Assembly (NCBI GenBank): GCA_963377175.1
Contig: CAUJNA010000176.1
Coordinates: forward strand, 92,501 to 156,500
Reading direction: 5' to 3'
DNA from: Effrenium voratum
Taxonomy: Eukaryota; Sar; Dinophyceae; Suessiales; Symbiodiniaceae
Length of the DNA: 64,000 bases
Positions within the stretch are counted from its first letter, which is position 1. Every line of letters starts with the position of its first letter. The notes beneath the pieces were generated by a model. That model saw nothing but the letters and a program-made list of their open reading frames with translations. It was not told where the DNA came from and ran no database searches. The position numbers and the translations under genes were made by a program. Positions 32,443 through 47,755 of this stretch are shown here, in pieces.

Positions 32443-34020
32443 AAAGCTGTCCTTAGTGTTTGCCCCCTTAACCATGGCCCAGACACAAACCGGAGCAATG
32501 GGCAAGGAACTTTATCCGAGTCAGCGAGCTGATACTTTGCCCAGGCAATTCCTTTCTCAGAAGCCCAGTCCCGCGGCCAAAGCAAACAAGAGCCTCCTTC
32601 TTCTGTCGCTGGATTTCAAAGGAGGACTCTTCCCAACAAAAAGAAGAAGAAAAAAAACAAGCGCCACTGGGGCATGATAATTAATGCCATCGAGTCGCAA
32701 AAAAAACCCTGGTGGTGGAGAGCTTGCAAAACCAGAGTCCAGAGTCCAGAGATCGGCCGCGAAATGTATTGCCCCTTGCGCTTCATCTACCCCTCCGAAA
32801 GTGGGTCACGCACCTCGCGGGCAGGTGGCCGCGACTGGGATTTGGCGGACGCAGCCTGACAGCTGCCAACTAGGAGGACTTCCGGGCAAAAGCTGGCCCC
32901 ACTATTCTAGCCTTGTCCAAGTCGGAATTCAAGTGGAAGCTTAAAGGGGCATGACTCCAGTTTCTGCCTTTAACCTCCAGAAACACTCATTGTTCAATGA
33001 CCCCAGGAGCGTGGAAAGCGTGAGGGATTCCCTAGAATCCCCTTTGGCGCCTGGTGTGAGACGCTGACAAGGACCCTTGGCCCTAACTTAGAGCAGGGCT
33101 ATCAAGGCCTTGAGTCCAAATGCCTCCCAACAGGGTTCCAATTCCTGAGACGAGTTTTGCTTCTGAGGAAAACCGACAAAACTAACATCTAGTTCAGGTA
33201 GATGTGATTGATTTCCACGTGAAAATTGCAGATCTTTTGAATCTCCTTCAAGTTTCGTTCGGCATTCGCCATGAAACCCCAAGCCTCAGAACTCCTTCGT
33301 GACTCTCTCGGCTCTCTTTTTCCCTCCGGCCTTGGGAGGCTCCTCTCTAGGGAAAGTGGGCCGTGACGCCTGGGGCTCGAGGCAACCGTCCGAAGCGTCA
33401 GCTTGCGGTCGCTCCGGGCGTAGTGCTAGTCTGGGTTTCGGTTGAATGAGCCGGTGGAAGGGGGTTCCCGAATAAAGGAAAGCGTAGCATGGCATGGTTT
33501 TTCTGGCCTCTTGGACCAGCAAGTGAAACCAAGCCCCAAGAGCACCCTGAAAGAACAATCTTCTGCATCTCTGCATTGCACGGACGCAGCTGACAATTCA
33601 CGGGTACTAGGTTTCCCTGAAGTTAACAATTGACTGGACATCTCATTGCCACTTTCAGAGGCTCCAAAAGAAACCCGATCTGCGCGCCTTGGGGCGGGCT
33701 GCCGCTGGCTTGGATGCAGCTGCCTCATGGATGCATGAGTGCCCCGTGGAGTACTGAGGGTGCACTCCCAAAAGAAGTGAAGGCGTGGTGAATTTTCAAT
33801 TTGGACACCCTCGACGTGTTGTATTCACTGGGTGCAAATACAACGCACCATTCGCTTTTCGGTGATAAAAAGGACGATGAAACCAACTTTGGGGGGGGGG
33901 TGGCGCCATCTACGTCCGGGTATGTGCCTTATTTGGGGGGATCCCTAAAATTGGGGCAAATGGGGGGCGGGGGCCCATCTACTTTCGGGTATGTTCATTT
34001 TTGGGTGGACCGGTCCCTAT
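32443..34020. other. gene-poor interval
   Basis: Frames at 33286-33728 are open on both strands with no domain. G runs near 33892 and 33963 accompany a loose local repeat ('ccatctac.t.cgggtatgt' twice). No gene assigned. Confidence 0.4.
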
Positions 34021-34155
34021 TGAGTCACAATCAAAACCTGGTATAAAAATGGTCGACCCAGAAGCACGTAAAGAATTGCAAAGGCGGCTGCAGCCAAGTG
34101 TGGCTGGGATCATCCTTTACCAACCTTCATTTACCCGGGTTTTGATTGTGGCTCA
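34021..34155. repeat. fam-3 inverted-repeat element, copy 3
   Basis: The best-preserved copy. Left end TGAGTCACAATCAAAACC, right end GGTTTTGATTGTGGCTCA, reverse complements with one mismatch. The interior contains 'atggtcgacccagaagca'. No coding content. Confidence 0.9.
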
Positions 34156-34437
34156 GTTGGTTTTCTTTGGTTTCCTTTTAGTTTCCCTTTGGTTTCCCTG
34201 AAACCAACTCCAAGAAGGAAGCTTCGACTCCGCGCCTTCGGCTGCAGGGCCTGCGACTTCTTGCCCACCTGCGGCAACGAACCGCTCGGCCCCGTGGACG
34301 TCGACGGATCGTGGAGCTTGCAAGTTGGAGCTGAAATGGCCATGCACAGATAGCCAAGTTGCTGTTTTTTTCAGTCACTGTTGCTGGTTTTTGGGGTAAA
34401 GTGCATGGAAAAAAGAAAAACAGCAACTGGCGATCCA
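34156..34437. other. unassigned sequence between two short elements
   Basis: No gene recognised. Contains an imperfect short repetition 'ttggtttcctttt/tttggtttccc' next to the fam-3 copy. Confidence 0.3.
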
Positions 34438-34553
34438 GGTGGGTCAAAATCCCTGGTTACCCCCCAGTAAACATCCCAATCCCCACTAAAATTGGTTCTA
34501 AACTGGGTGCACGAACCCCTAAATGGGATCCCAGTGGCTTTGCCCAGGGGGGC
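34438..34553. repeat. fam-1 element, copy 2 (right end decayed)
   Basis: Starts GGTGGGTCAAAATCCCTGG and keeps 'aaacatcccaatccccac', then ends in a diverged 'cccagtggctttgcccag'. Confidence 0.7.
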
Positions 34554-37321
34554 TGAAATGTTTTGTCTGCCTGCGGCAAGGTGATGCGTTCAGTGGAACC
34601 TGTATCCTCTTTGTTCAGCCCCGAAGGATCAGTGCAGGCGACTCAAGCGCCACACAGGTTGGACGTCGCAATGCTGGAGGCTTGTCTAAGGACGAATGCG
34701 ACTCACTCCCGTCCTCCGTCAGTTTCGCTGCGGATTCAAACAGCGAGAGGTTTGTCTGCAAAGCTGTGGAATGCAAATTTGCCATATTTTCTTCAACCCA
34801 AAGCCAGTAGTAAAGGTGTCAAACTTCGTTACCCCAAAACAAGTGGTCAGCTTTTGATTAGCCCCTGAAACAAAGCAAAGGGCCATCTTCCTTTTGACAC
34901 ATTCCCAGAAAAGCTCTAAACGGTGTTTGTTTCGGTGCCATTATATTTTGCGGGGGATTTAGCAGAGAATCGTTTTTGTTTGCTCAACACACTTGTAAAG
35001 TATCTCACTTCCTGACTGCGTGGCCCGACCAAAAAGTCACCACTAAAGTCCCAAAAAACGGAGCTCGGGAACTGAGTGTATGTTCTGGCCAGAACACCAT
35101 ATTAAAATCATCTGCGGGCCGGTGGGCCCCATGTGATGACAAGAACGCAAAGCCACGGCCTCCGGCACGGGCGGCGGCACCTCGCAGCTCCAAATGAGCG
35201 GGAAATTCTCCAAACAGGTGGCTCTTTCTTGGTTTGTCTCCAAATGGTTTGGCTCCAAGTGATCAATACTACAAGTCAGGTCAACTGGGCGTCAACTCGG
35301 CCTTGACACCTGCCGGACTCCCCAAACGAAGCGCAAAATCGCGACATCCCAGAGGCTCCTGGGGCTTTCAATGAAAGATCCCGACCCCTCCATTACACAC
35401 CCGGAGGTAGTTGGGGGTCTCAAAACCAGGTTCTTTGAAGGCCCGAAATCCATCGGAAGTCTGGAGCCTCTGGGTGGGGTTAAAGGGAAACAAGGAAAAC
35501 CGAAATCCACTTTTGTTTGGGCGGGTCCCTGCCATGTTGCAAGTAAACCAACCACAAACCGGCCTCTTTCTCCGGTGTCCTCGTGAGAATGGTGGGCGCC
35601 TGGCATTCTCCACAAACGCGGTCAGATGGTCAGATGGTCAGATGCAGAAGCTGTCCAAATGCTCGGCTTGGTGGGCGCTTTCCCTTTGAGCCCATCCAAA
35701 AACACACGGGCGTTCAAAGATTTCTGCCTCCAAACACATGGGCTTTCGCAGATTTCTGCATGAACACATGCGAATGATCAACATCTCGTGGTCAAAAGTG
35801 GGCTCCTTGATAGGTACTGCTCACTGCTCCGGATCCGGCATCTCAACCGCACCAATGAAGGGTGAATTATCGACGGCAAAGTAAATAAACGCCCGGTCTT
35901 GCCACGCCAAACGCTGTTGATGATATCCCTTTTTGGTGGTTTTAAAGGGAGACCCCAACGAAAACCTTCATTTGGGGGTCCCTAAGCCTAAACACTGAAA
36001 CGAGTTGCCCTGGGCCGTGAGAATGCAACGAAACCCAAGACCTCCAAATGGCTCGTGTCAATTGGACGCAAAAAGAGGCGACAAGTTGACAAGCGCCCAA
36101 ATGAAAAGGCCACATGGTTCAGGGGTCACTGGATTTCCCTTTCGAAAGTTGGAAAAATTACTGGCGGCTTCCCTTTTTCACGATCCACACTTTTGTATCC
36201 AAAAAGGGAAATGGCTCGGAAACCCTGTGGCTCAGGGCTTGTTCGGCGCCTGCGCCTTTGGCAGCGGCGGTGGCTCCAGATCCACCTGAGCCACGGCGCG
36301 TTCACCTTTTGGGACCCTACTAGAAGTGGTTGACAAAATGCACAAAACAAACAGCTCAAAGGGAGGGAGATAAACTGGCAACCAACGGGAGAGGGTGATA
36401 AAATTCGCTTTGGGGAGGATGCTTCAGCCGGCCAAGATAGTAAGTGATAAGCTGGTTTGGGTTTTTTCCCCAACAGCTGAAAGCTTTGGGGTCGCCCAGA
36501 TAGGCTCTGGGGTGCTCCGGGGCGCGGAAATCTCTGAGGTAAGGTTTCGCAGGGTTCCGCGAGAGCTTATCATGCGGTCGGTCTTGAACACCGGACCTGA
36601 GTTAAAGAGCTGCTCCAACAACTCCTTTTGGCTCACCTGTTCTTAGGCCCTCAAAAAGGAGGAATGGTCCTCGTTTTTCCATCTACAACCAAACCAAAAG
36701 GGTACCTGTCCTCTTAGTTGCCTTTTACAACCAACCCCAAAAGGGTACCCCGGCCCAGAGTCGAGTGCCGACTTGTCGCTTAGGCCTCCCTTCGCCAAAT
36801 GTCGGCAAACTCTCCCCAAACGCTCGCCTTCGGCGACTCCAGCGGAGCGGCCTCACAACGTCCGTTGCTCGCATGGGACCCGCCATAGGTTTGGAGACAA
36901 ACCTCTGGAGATGGGTTGCTTTGTCCCTTGAAAGCCACCCTAAGGGTACCCTCAAACCACACCCATGATTTCTGCAGCGATGTGACGTGTCAAGCGCGCT
37001 TGGGTTTCCGCGGTCCCTCGGCACTCAACCAAAGTCTCGACTCGTTCGATGGGCCGAAGCCGCTTTTGGAGCTTCAAAAGGCGCGAGTCTCATTGTGGCA
37101 AAGGAAGGGAAGGACAGAAGGTAGGTGACCATCCAATCACTCATGCCTTTCCCAGTCTCGCATGGCAAAAAGATGGGACCTGCTGCAAAAGCCTGTTGCA
37201 AAGCGGACGGCAAAGCACGGAGCACAGAATGCTCGGCCGAATCCGTCCGAGCGGAGCTCCGCGGCGGCAGAGAAACAAGCCAGAGCCCATCCAGAGAAAG
37301 GAAAGGGAACTTTACACCTGC
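34554..37321. other. gene-poor interval
   Basis: No assignable gene. 'ggtcagat' occurs three times in tandem at 35627-35650. Both strands are open over 36765-37024 and 37025-37546, typical of GC-rich DNA rather than proof of genes. Some of these could be isolated exons, but none has a recognisable domain. Confidence 0.35.
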
Positions 37322-37430
37322 ATGGCTGTGGGTCAAAGATAACCCCAAACTGGCAAGCGCCCGGTCGGTAAATGGAAACATAGACGATTTCACCTGCGGT
37401 CCAACTGGTTGAATTTTGACCCATACCCAC
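37322..37430. repeat. fam-1 element, copy 3 (diverged interior)
   Basis: Left end ATGGCTGTGGGTCAAA, right end ATTTTGACCCATACCCA. The inverted ends are kept but the interior differs from other copies. Confidence 0.55.
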
Positions 37431-38097
37431 TGCGGCTTCTTCGTTTCTGGCCGGTTAGGACTCCAAGAGGCTGACGGGCCCGTTTGAACGGTGGCTTCGG
37501 CGGCGCTTCGAGCGCCGGCACCTTTTTGAAAAGGCAGGGCGGTCAAGAGGAATGCCCGTGCTGGATACCAGGCTCAGTCTCCTTGCGAAATAAGCGCCTG
37601 CCAGAAAGTTTCTCTCAGGCCATGCCTAGAGGATGGATCATCGTTCAATGGTTTCTTTTGGACCATCTCCTATGCCCCCCCACATTGCCTGCAGCGAAGA
37701 GAGCAAAAAGAAAAAAACACGGTGATGGACAACCGCGCGTGGGACTTCCGCGCTTCAAGTCCTTTTGGGCTAAAAAAGCGCTCAGCGAAGCTCGCGAAAG
37801 GCCGAGGCCCGCCTTCGGCTTCGGCTCAGCCTCGGATCGACAGACATGTCGCTCGAACCAAAAGAAGAAGCTGCTTGGATCAATTTTCAACTCCGGGGGC
37901 ATGTTGCAGGGAAACCCCGTGCTCTCTTTGAAAAAACCAAACCGTGTTCTATTTCTGGCACCGAACTCTAACCGCTACCCGCGACCTTCCGGTTCCAATC
38001 TCCGAAAAATCCGGATCTTATGCCAGGGAAGCGGATCCGGTTGAACATGGAAAAGGAATCAAGCCCTAAGCGTCGCCTTAAAAGGCTCCTTAACTAG
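37431..38097. other. unassigned sequence
   Basis: A plus-strand frame at 37484-38044 (186 codons) is the longest. It has no recognisable domain, and a shorter minus-strand frame is open across part of it. Confidence 0.3.
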
Positions 38098-38214
38098 GCT
38101 GGAATTAGGACCCCAGCAAAAAATATATTTTTGGGCCTGGTGAGTGGAAAACAAAGGGACCCCCAAAAAAGCAAAAAAGCAAAAAAGGGAGCTAATTCTG
38201 GGGAAGTTAAAAGG
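38098..38214 (+). repeat. fam-7 repeat, copy 2
   Basis: The first 26 bases equal the copy at 11698. It then carries a '(g)caaaaaa' triplication before 'agctaattctggggaagtta'. Confidence 0.75.
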
Positions 38215-38925
38215 AATCAACACCTAAGGATCCGGTGTTTGACTAGTCCGGTGTCGCCGAAAAAAACGCCTTCCACCCGGGCGGACGAAACGGTGCCTGC
38301 AATTCTTGCTAGGCAAAACCAATACAGCTAAACGACCTGTCAAGACGCAGGGGGAAACCACCAGTGACTCCAAACAAAACGGCTGCCTACCGAGGTTGGA
38401 GCCAAAACCGTGGCTTGCTCAGAGGGCTGTGTGCTTTTTAGGGGTCCCCCAAACTTGTGGCCTTCCCTTAAAGGGCTGTCTCAGCTTTGAATACTACATC
38501 TCAGGGTTCTGGGCCGCCGCACTCCCAACGCTCCTGGGCTCAAGGCGGGCCAAGACTGCACCGACTAAAGATCCCATGCTTCGCTCCCGCCTTTTGTTTG
38601 ATCCTCTAAACAAAGCAATTGGAGATGGAGTTCCTAAAGACCTGGTTCGGAGTCGGAATAGAGAGGCACATCGAACAAAAAACCATCTTGGGAGGCTCTC
38701 CATGGCACCATCTTGGCAAAACAAACAGCTTTTTAACCAAGGCACGTTTCACCAGAAACCACCCAGCACCCATACCATGGACAAAACAAATTATCTTCGC
38801 GTGATGCCATTTTTCCAAGTTCCCAGCCGAAGCCGGACACGCACACCTTCCTGGGCCGCGGAAGGCGAAATGGCCCACGTCGACAGCAATTCAAGCCAGC
38901 AGATCCCATGTTAGCCAGCAGTTCC
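38215..38925. other. unassigned sequence
   Basis: A plus-strand frame at 38306-38914 (202 codons) has no motif or codon pattern that convinces me. No gene called. Confidence 0.3.
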
Positions 38926-39032
38926 CATGTGGCTGTGGCTCAAAATTCAAGAGCTAGGGCTAACGGTTTTAGTCTTTGGTTCCATTTACCAAGGTGCCAT
39001 TTTGGTACATTTATTTGAGCCACAGCCATGTG
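38926..39032. repeat. fam-2 inverted-repeat element, copy 1
   Basis: Left end CATGTGGCTGTGGCTCAAAA, right end TTTGAGCCACAGCCATGTG. It differs from fam-1 by GGCTCAAA in place of GGGTCAAA, so the two families may share an ancestor. Confidence 0.85.
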
Positions 39033-41078
<2,046 letters not shown>

Positions 41079-41190
41079 ATGGCCATGGGTCAAAATCCCG
41101 GTTACCCCCCAGTGAACACCCCAATTCCCACTACAATAGACTAGAATGGGGTTCCCCAAAATGGTACCATTGGTTTTGACCCACAGCCAT
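41079..41190. repeat. fam-1 element, copy 4
   Basis: Left end ATGGCCATGGGTCAAAATCC, right end GGTTTTGACCCACAGCCAT. It sits immediately at the edge of the AT/GT microsatellite. Confidence 0.9.
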
Positions 41191-44100
41191 TTTAGTATAA
41201 ATGTACACATTAAAGTGGCAGGGAACTTCAGGTATGTGATTACAATCCGCTATAACCTACTTATAACCATGGCTTTGGTGGGTATAACCGTGCTTGCTAG
41301 GCACAGACCTCAACCCTGCGCTTTCAGGCTGGCGCCCAGTTGCTCGCTTGCTTCAAACAAAACCGCCCCCTGCTCATAGGCTCGTCAGACAAAAGATAGG
41401 TGTGCTTGGCAGGGGTTCGGCACAGGAATACATCCCTTGGGGTCAGCTAATTTGGCCGCCGGGACCTGCCTTGACTTTGAAGGGCACAATGATCACTGTC
41501 CCGTCCACCACGGGGTGATCAATACCTGCCACGGAGCGCCGTGCGAGGTGTCAGGGTGTCCCTCATCCTCCGTGGAATTGCGTGGAATCGCGCAGGGGCC
41601 GCGCGGCAAACATCTGCAAGCCTTGCTTGCGTTTCCGGCAAACGTGCGGACAAAAGCAGCGCAGAGCCTTCCAAGCTGCAAGTTGCCCTCCCCAGCCAAC
41701 TGCAAGCAGCAAGCGCACCCTTCGTGATTCGGATCGTGGAGGCTCCGGGAGCCTGGCGGCGATTTGCGCAACTCAGGGCAAGCAAAAGCCGCCGAAAAAA
41801 GTCGGCGCATGACTCATGCGAGCCCCTCCACCCCCGAATAACACAACCCCCCACCCTCCAACGAATTTCCGAGACCTTGTCCTCAAAACTCACCGCGTCA
41901 AGACCGCAGCTGCCTTCATCCCCACACCATTGGTGGAGGTGTCTCGGAGCTTCACCAAGGCTCCACCTCAGCCAAGCGCGTGCGCGCATCTTCCAAGCAG
42001 CGAGAAGCAAGAGGCTCGAAATGGACCATGTGCCCAAGTCCAGTATCTTTCCCCAACATCCGCGGTTGATCTGCGACTTCTTCGTCCAAAACAGAAACAC
42101 CCACCAGAGGAACGAAAAAACAAGGCGGAAGAACAAAAAATAAAAACTTCAAGCTGAGATGCGTCCTCCCTCCAGTTTGCCCAGCTCTTCTGAAGCCGAG
42201 CAAGTGCGCTTCGGGGCCCCGGGCTGCCTCGCCGCTCCGGCTCCAGAAGCCGCAGCTCGCAGTGAAACCAGGAAGTGCCCTGGCAACGTGCAACCCTCGA
42301 CGCGCTGCCCGCACCCGGGAGAAGATCAAAAGGTGAAGCCCAGCCCAAAGAAATGGACTCAGGAGTCTGTACAGGGCCAGAAACATCAGGAAATTGTGGG
42401 CGAAAGGCACTTGCTCGAAGACTTTGTGAGTCTTGCATGGTGTTTGCCCTCCCCAGACAACACAAACTAAGAACCACTATTGCGGAGATCATGTCATGTC
42501 TGTGGCGTCATTGGTGAATAACAAATCACCGCCGTATCACATAAGCCGTCCGTGGCAATGACCTCCTAAAACATGGCCAGGAGCTTTGTTGCGGTTTTAC
42601 GTCAAAAGACGCGCAAAACCTGCGGTGTGTTGACGCATCTTGCCGGAGGTACCGAGCCAAGTACAGTCTAGTCATCACGACTTTGATTGTGAGTGCCCGC
42701 GCCTTTTGCTCAATGACCAAGTCATTCTCCTTCGCCCGGCCCAATCGAATGCGACCTGCCGCCATACAACGCACCAGTGGCGCGATGTGCCATGTTTTTG
42801 GAATCTCCAGGAATGACCCTCTGGGCCAAGACTTCGGCTCCAGGGGCACTAAGCTCTCGTCTGTAAGGGTATTCAGAACGGCAATAGCCGTGTGCTGGAT
42901 GAGTAACTTGACTCACAACACTCACGTAGCCAAACATGCCTGACTGTCTTTGATATGATGATACATTTGTTCAGACACGCTAAACAGCGTACTCATTCAG
43001 GGGCAGGGGATAAACATGCCTGTCTTCAACGTATTTTCTTCGTTGCAGGCAGCCCTTCGGCCTGCTTCCCCTGATTCCTGCCTTGTTTTGGACTAGTTGG
43101 GACACAACAGCACATGGTGCTACCTTCGGAGAAAGAGGTGCAAGGAGCATTGCCTGGTGAGCAACTGAAGGGTTGATAAATTATGCGAATCGGAACTATG
43201 AGCCTCCCCAAACAGAAAGAGAGCTAGATCCCCAATATGATACGCCGATGGAAGAGCACAGGCCCCTAACTAAGAGGCAAGTAGTCCTCTGCGCGACAAG
43301 CCACGTTCTCTTTGCAGAAGCAACACATTGGGTGTCACTCCATGTCCGTGAGGGTGTTCCCTCTCTGTTCTTATGGGCACCGGGAGACTACCCAAACGTA
43401 GGAACGCTCCACATAAATGATTTCCGCCCCAAAGCAGAAAACAGCCACGTCCCAGCCACCGAGTCGCAGAAAAACCAATGCCCACCGCATCTTCAAACCC
43501 CCCCCCCCCCAAACAGCCACGTCCCAGCCATAGCCATGAGGTCACAGAAAACCCCGCCCGTGTTCTCTCGGTTGCTTTCTGCTCCACTGCTAAAAGTGAC
43601 TAACTTTTGGTGGTTTAATGCGGAAAACCCATTAGTTGGCAAAAAATTAAAGTCCTAACATCCCTTGGCAAAATGCAACCAAGACTTTTCTTGAGAGAAT
43701 TCTGACCCCTGCAAAAGTGGAACTTTTTGACATGAACCAAAGCTTTAGTTTCGCATCTTCAGCCCAGGCGCGCTCTTCGCCGCTGGGCAGCTCAAAGCTT
43801 TTGGAGGGCTGGTCGTTGTCAGTGACCTAAGCGAGAAAAAAGAAGTCTCAGCAGACAACCCCGTTGTAGAGAGGTCCTGAAGGAAACCAAGAAGGAAACC
43901 AACCATTTGGGGGTTCCTCCATTTTAAGACATACCCATTTGTGGAGGAGTCCCTTCGTGCAAACCCCTTTTTGCATCCCAAGCCTGCAACCTCACCGCCT
44001 GGCAACTGTTCAAACGCCGGCCGGGGTCCCGCACCAGGGTGACGAGCACGCCACCCCTGCAGCAGCAAATGGGATCGAGGCACCCCTTTCAGGTTGCTTC

Positions 44101-45929
44101 AAAGGGGAACCAAAAGGAAACCAGCATGTTGAGGCCCCCCTATTTTGACACATATCCAAATGTTATCCAAACTCATGGTCAAAGCCCCTCTACGAATCCT
44201 TGTCCAAATTCCCAAGTCCGTGATTACCAAGCCCAAGCAACCAGCGTGTTTTACCACAGAACAAATCATCCTATGAACCTCTGTGAAGCCTTGACAAAGG
44301 TCACGCTTGTAACCGCTACTCGCTCAGAGGTGTCCTGCCCCGGTGAAATGGAACAAGACCCAATCTAAACCAGTGGAACCTATCTATTCCTAAGCAAAGA
44401 AACCAAAAAGGACAGGACACGTATGCTCACTGGCCTAATCCGCTACACCCCTTAGAGCCTCAGAACATCACTACCAAGGCATTTTGGTGATGCCCGAAAC
44501 CGTCCAATGGGGGAAATCCTGCTACCATGTCATTACCGAACTGCTGGTAGCTCCGAAAGGCTCCCTCTTTCGAAGCAAAGTTAAATACCCCCCACCTGGA
44601 GATTCAAACACCCAGAAATTTCTGGGCGTTTTGGGTAATGGGTACGATTGGAGGAAAACTGGGGGTTCTAGTACGAACCGCTGGAAAACTAGTACGAAGG
44701 CCGGCGTCTAACGTGCTGCTGGCCGTTTGGGAGGATATTTGAACCAACAAGATCTGACCTCATATCAATATAGTTTCCTTTCTCGGTGCTTGCATTTCCC
44801 GTTGCAAGCATGACCCTACATCGGTGCCCAATCAGGGCATGCTTTTGAGCGGGCAGTGCATGAAACAACCCCAATTGACCCACTTTTTGGGATTTGCGCT
44901 TGTTTGCGGGTTTTTTGCGGGCGTTTTGCGGGTTTTTGCGCTTGTTTTCCTCCCAAAAGCGGTACGAACAAAGTGCGTTTCTCACTCGAAGCATGTTTAG
45001 ACTAAACTTGCTCCGATTGGCGCACCACTCCCCCGCACAGCTAGGATTGAAGGGTGTTGATGGAGGGAAGGATTCGAAGTGTTTAGAAGTTTCTGAAGAT
45101 TCGAACATCTGGTGTAGTGGGCAATATCAAGCTGAATGAGAGAGAAAGCCCTGTGCAAGAAGGAAACACCCAATAATTCAAATTTCTAGGCGTCTTAGTC
45201 GTTTTGCGGTGAAAACGATACGAAACAGGCAAAAGCAATACAATGACCAAAACACCTACTTTTTTCTAGTCGTTTGAAGCTGCAGGCAGCTTTCTAAGGG
45301 CTCCCTTACCACCAGCCAGCTAGCCTGCTACTCGTTTTCTACAGGACGCCCACGCGTTCGGCAGCTGGGCTGCCCCGCCGGTCGGCAGCCATGCCGATCA
45401 AGGCGGCCAAGCGGGCCCCCGGGCCCCGGGCCGACACGACTCTCGCAGACACGCGATTCTCAGGTCCCAGCCCACACATTTTCCGGGAAGTCGCGGGAGA
45501 CGCGACCCATGATTTCATCCGCCCCATTTCATCAAAGTCACCCTAAACAACCGATTCAACAATTGCGAGGACCGCAGTTGCAATGGGTTCAGGACCGATC
45601 TCCAAACTCCGGCGCTTGCAAAGCTCTCTGGCAGAGAAAAACTGGAGAAAAAATCAACACCAGCAGTGCGAGCCTGCCACTTTTTGGGCATAACACTTTC
45701 TGACACCAAGACGTCTGATTTGCTCTTCCATTCCTACATAGGGCTGGCGTTCGCCGCGCGCCCCCAACCCTCTGGCATGTGAGACCACGGCCAGGGGCAG
45801 CTGGATTCCAGTTTCTGCCTCCAGCCAAGCCCTCAACTTGATACAAAATCTGATACGCAGATCGCCATCAAGCCCATCAGGTCCATTGAAACGTTGGAAC
45901 CTGAACTCTGACAGACTGACCGCTCGAGT
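41191..45929. other. gene-poor interval downstream of the transaldolase gene
   Basis: No assignable gene in 4.7 kb. Frames of 100-205 codons at 41519-42492 are open on both strands (GC-rich). The minus-strand frame 42526-42849 (107 codons, LARYLRQDASTHRRFCASF) has no known domain. At 43440-43535 'cagccacgtcccagcca' is duplicated about 70 bp apart. 44880-44945 is a T/G-rich 'gcgggttttt' tract. A partial fam-10 lies near 43590 and a fam-11 piece near 44400. Confidence 0.35.
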
Positions 45930-45989
45930 TCAGTGATTCTCCTTCACTGCAGCTTCAAACTCCGCGGCGGCATCCTCGGTGAGTGGATC
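45930..45989 (-). CDS. transaldolase-like exon 8 (last)
   Basis: Acceptor 'tctcggccag', then [19 protein letters not shown] and a TGA stop at 45932-45930. Joins exon 7 in phase as LFS-DPLTED. Confidence 0.9.
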   Translation of the reverse strand, partial: DPLTEDAAAEFEAAVKENH

Positions 45990-47723
45990 CTGGCCGAGAC
46001 ACCGGGTGATTTGTTGCAAGACCGGTATTTCTGTAGCTCTGGATAATTGGATGAGCGGTTGGTACAATTTTGGACCAACCCATGAAATTCTACCTGGACC
46101 CTGCAGGCGTGCGTGCGGCTCCATCAAACAGCTGCCCCACTGTTCTCAGCACATATTGTCTTGCGAATGGCCGAAAGTAGCAACTGTCCGTTTTGAAACA
46201 TGAACACGAGAATGGCAAGATGCTTATATCTGGTACCCTCCCATGCGCAGTGCTTGTGATGACGATGACGACAACGACGACGATGATGAATGAATGAATG
46301 AATGAATGAATGAATGAATGAATGAATGAATGAATGAATGAATGAATGAATGAATGAATGAATGAATGAATGAATGAATGAATGAATGAATGAATGAATG
46401 AATGAATGAACGAGCGAACGAACGAACGAACGAACGAATGAATGAACGAACGAACGAACAAACGAATGAAGGAAGGAATGAACGAACGAACGAACGAACG
46501 AATGAATGAACGAACGAACGAAGGAAGGAAGGAAGGAATCATCATGATGGATGAGCTCACTCTTCTTATTGCCCCAAGCCCCAAGCAAGGAAGGAGAAGG
46601 AAGCCGTGTTGAGATCTTTGCCATTGAAGTGCACATGCCCAGCTCTTACAAAATCAATCCCCCTTGGACATCAGCCCACCTGGAGTAAAACCGCTTAAAA
46701 CTGGCAAAACCGCCCATAACCACAACTAGTTAATTGATTGAACTTCTTCTCTGTCCCCACCATGCAAAACAATGCTACACCTACCTGCCCCTGGCTGTGG
46801 CTCAAAAATGGTGCTTCCAACCCCAACACGACAAACCTCACTTCTGAGCGCCCTGCCCCTGCCCCCCCCCCTTCCCTCCCCCCCCCCCCAACCCTTCCCC
46901 TCCCAACCCCCAACCGCATCGGTCCGAGAAGAGCTGCTCCGCAACCTCCGGGCAGAAGGTGAAGGTGTTCACGCCCCTGCGCGCCAGCTCCACCATGTCA
47001 TCCGGATTCCGCACAGAGGCCACCAGAACTCGCGTCTCACACTCCAGGCTCTCCATGATCTCCTCATCCCATGCCGCAGGCCATCACCGGGCAAAAACAA
47101 AAAAACCGCCCAGGACTTGGTGGGGTTTGGTCCATTCTCACCAGGCAAAAGACTGAGATGTGAGGGTACCCAGATGTGGAATGGTTTTTGGAGGGTAAAG
47201 GAAAACCAAAAGGAATGCCACCCATTGGTAGGTTCTCCTATTCTGACATGCCGAATAGGATCACCCCCTTCCCAAGTGCTGAAAGTATCCCCAATGAACA
47301 TTGGTCCCCTCAGTGGGTTAGAGGTAGGGTACATCCAGGCCAAAGGCCCGCCCTTGGGAACCCAGTTGATCTGTGGTTGACGCTGATTCACAGCACATGT
47401 TCATATATACACATACATGTACAAATGTAACTTACTACCTATTGCATGGTACATATTGCAAACTGTCAGTTGTAGATTGCAAGTTACGAATTGCATATTG
47501 CATGTGTCGCATTCCGCCTTACATATTACGTATTACACATTACACACTAAATATTACACGATACATGTTACACTATACATTTTGCATGGTGCATTGTGCA
47601 CTATACCTTGCACATTTGTACATTGTACATTATATGTATATGCACCTACACACATATACATATACATACGTGTACATGTACATATACATATAAATATACA
47701 TATACATATATATGGATATGTAC

Positions 47724-47755
<32 letters not shown>

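Noticed and set aside
46090..46636. His/Ser/Phe repeat proteins (164-170 codons)
   Set aside because: Translation of the GAAT/GAAC tetranucleotide tract inside an intron.
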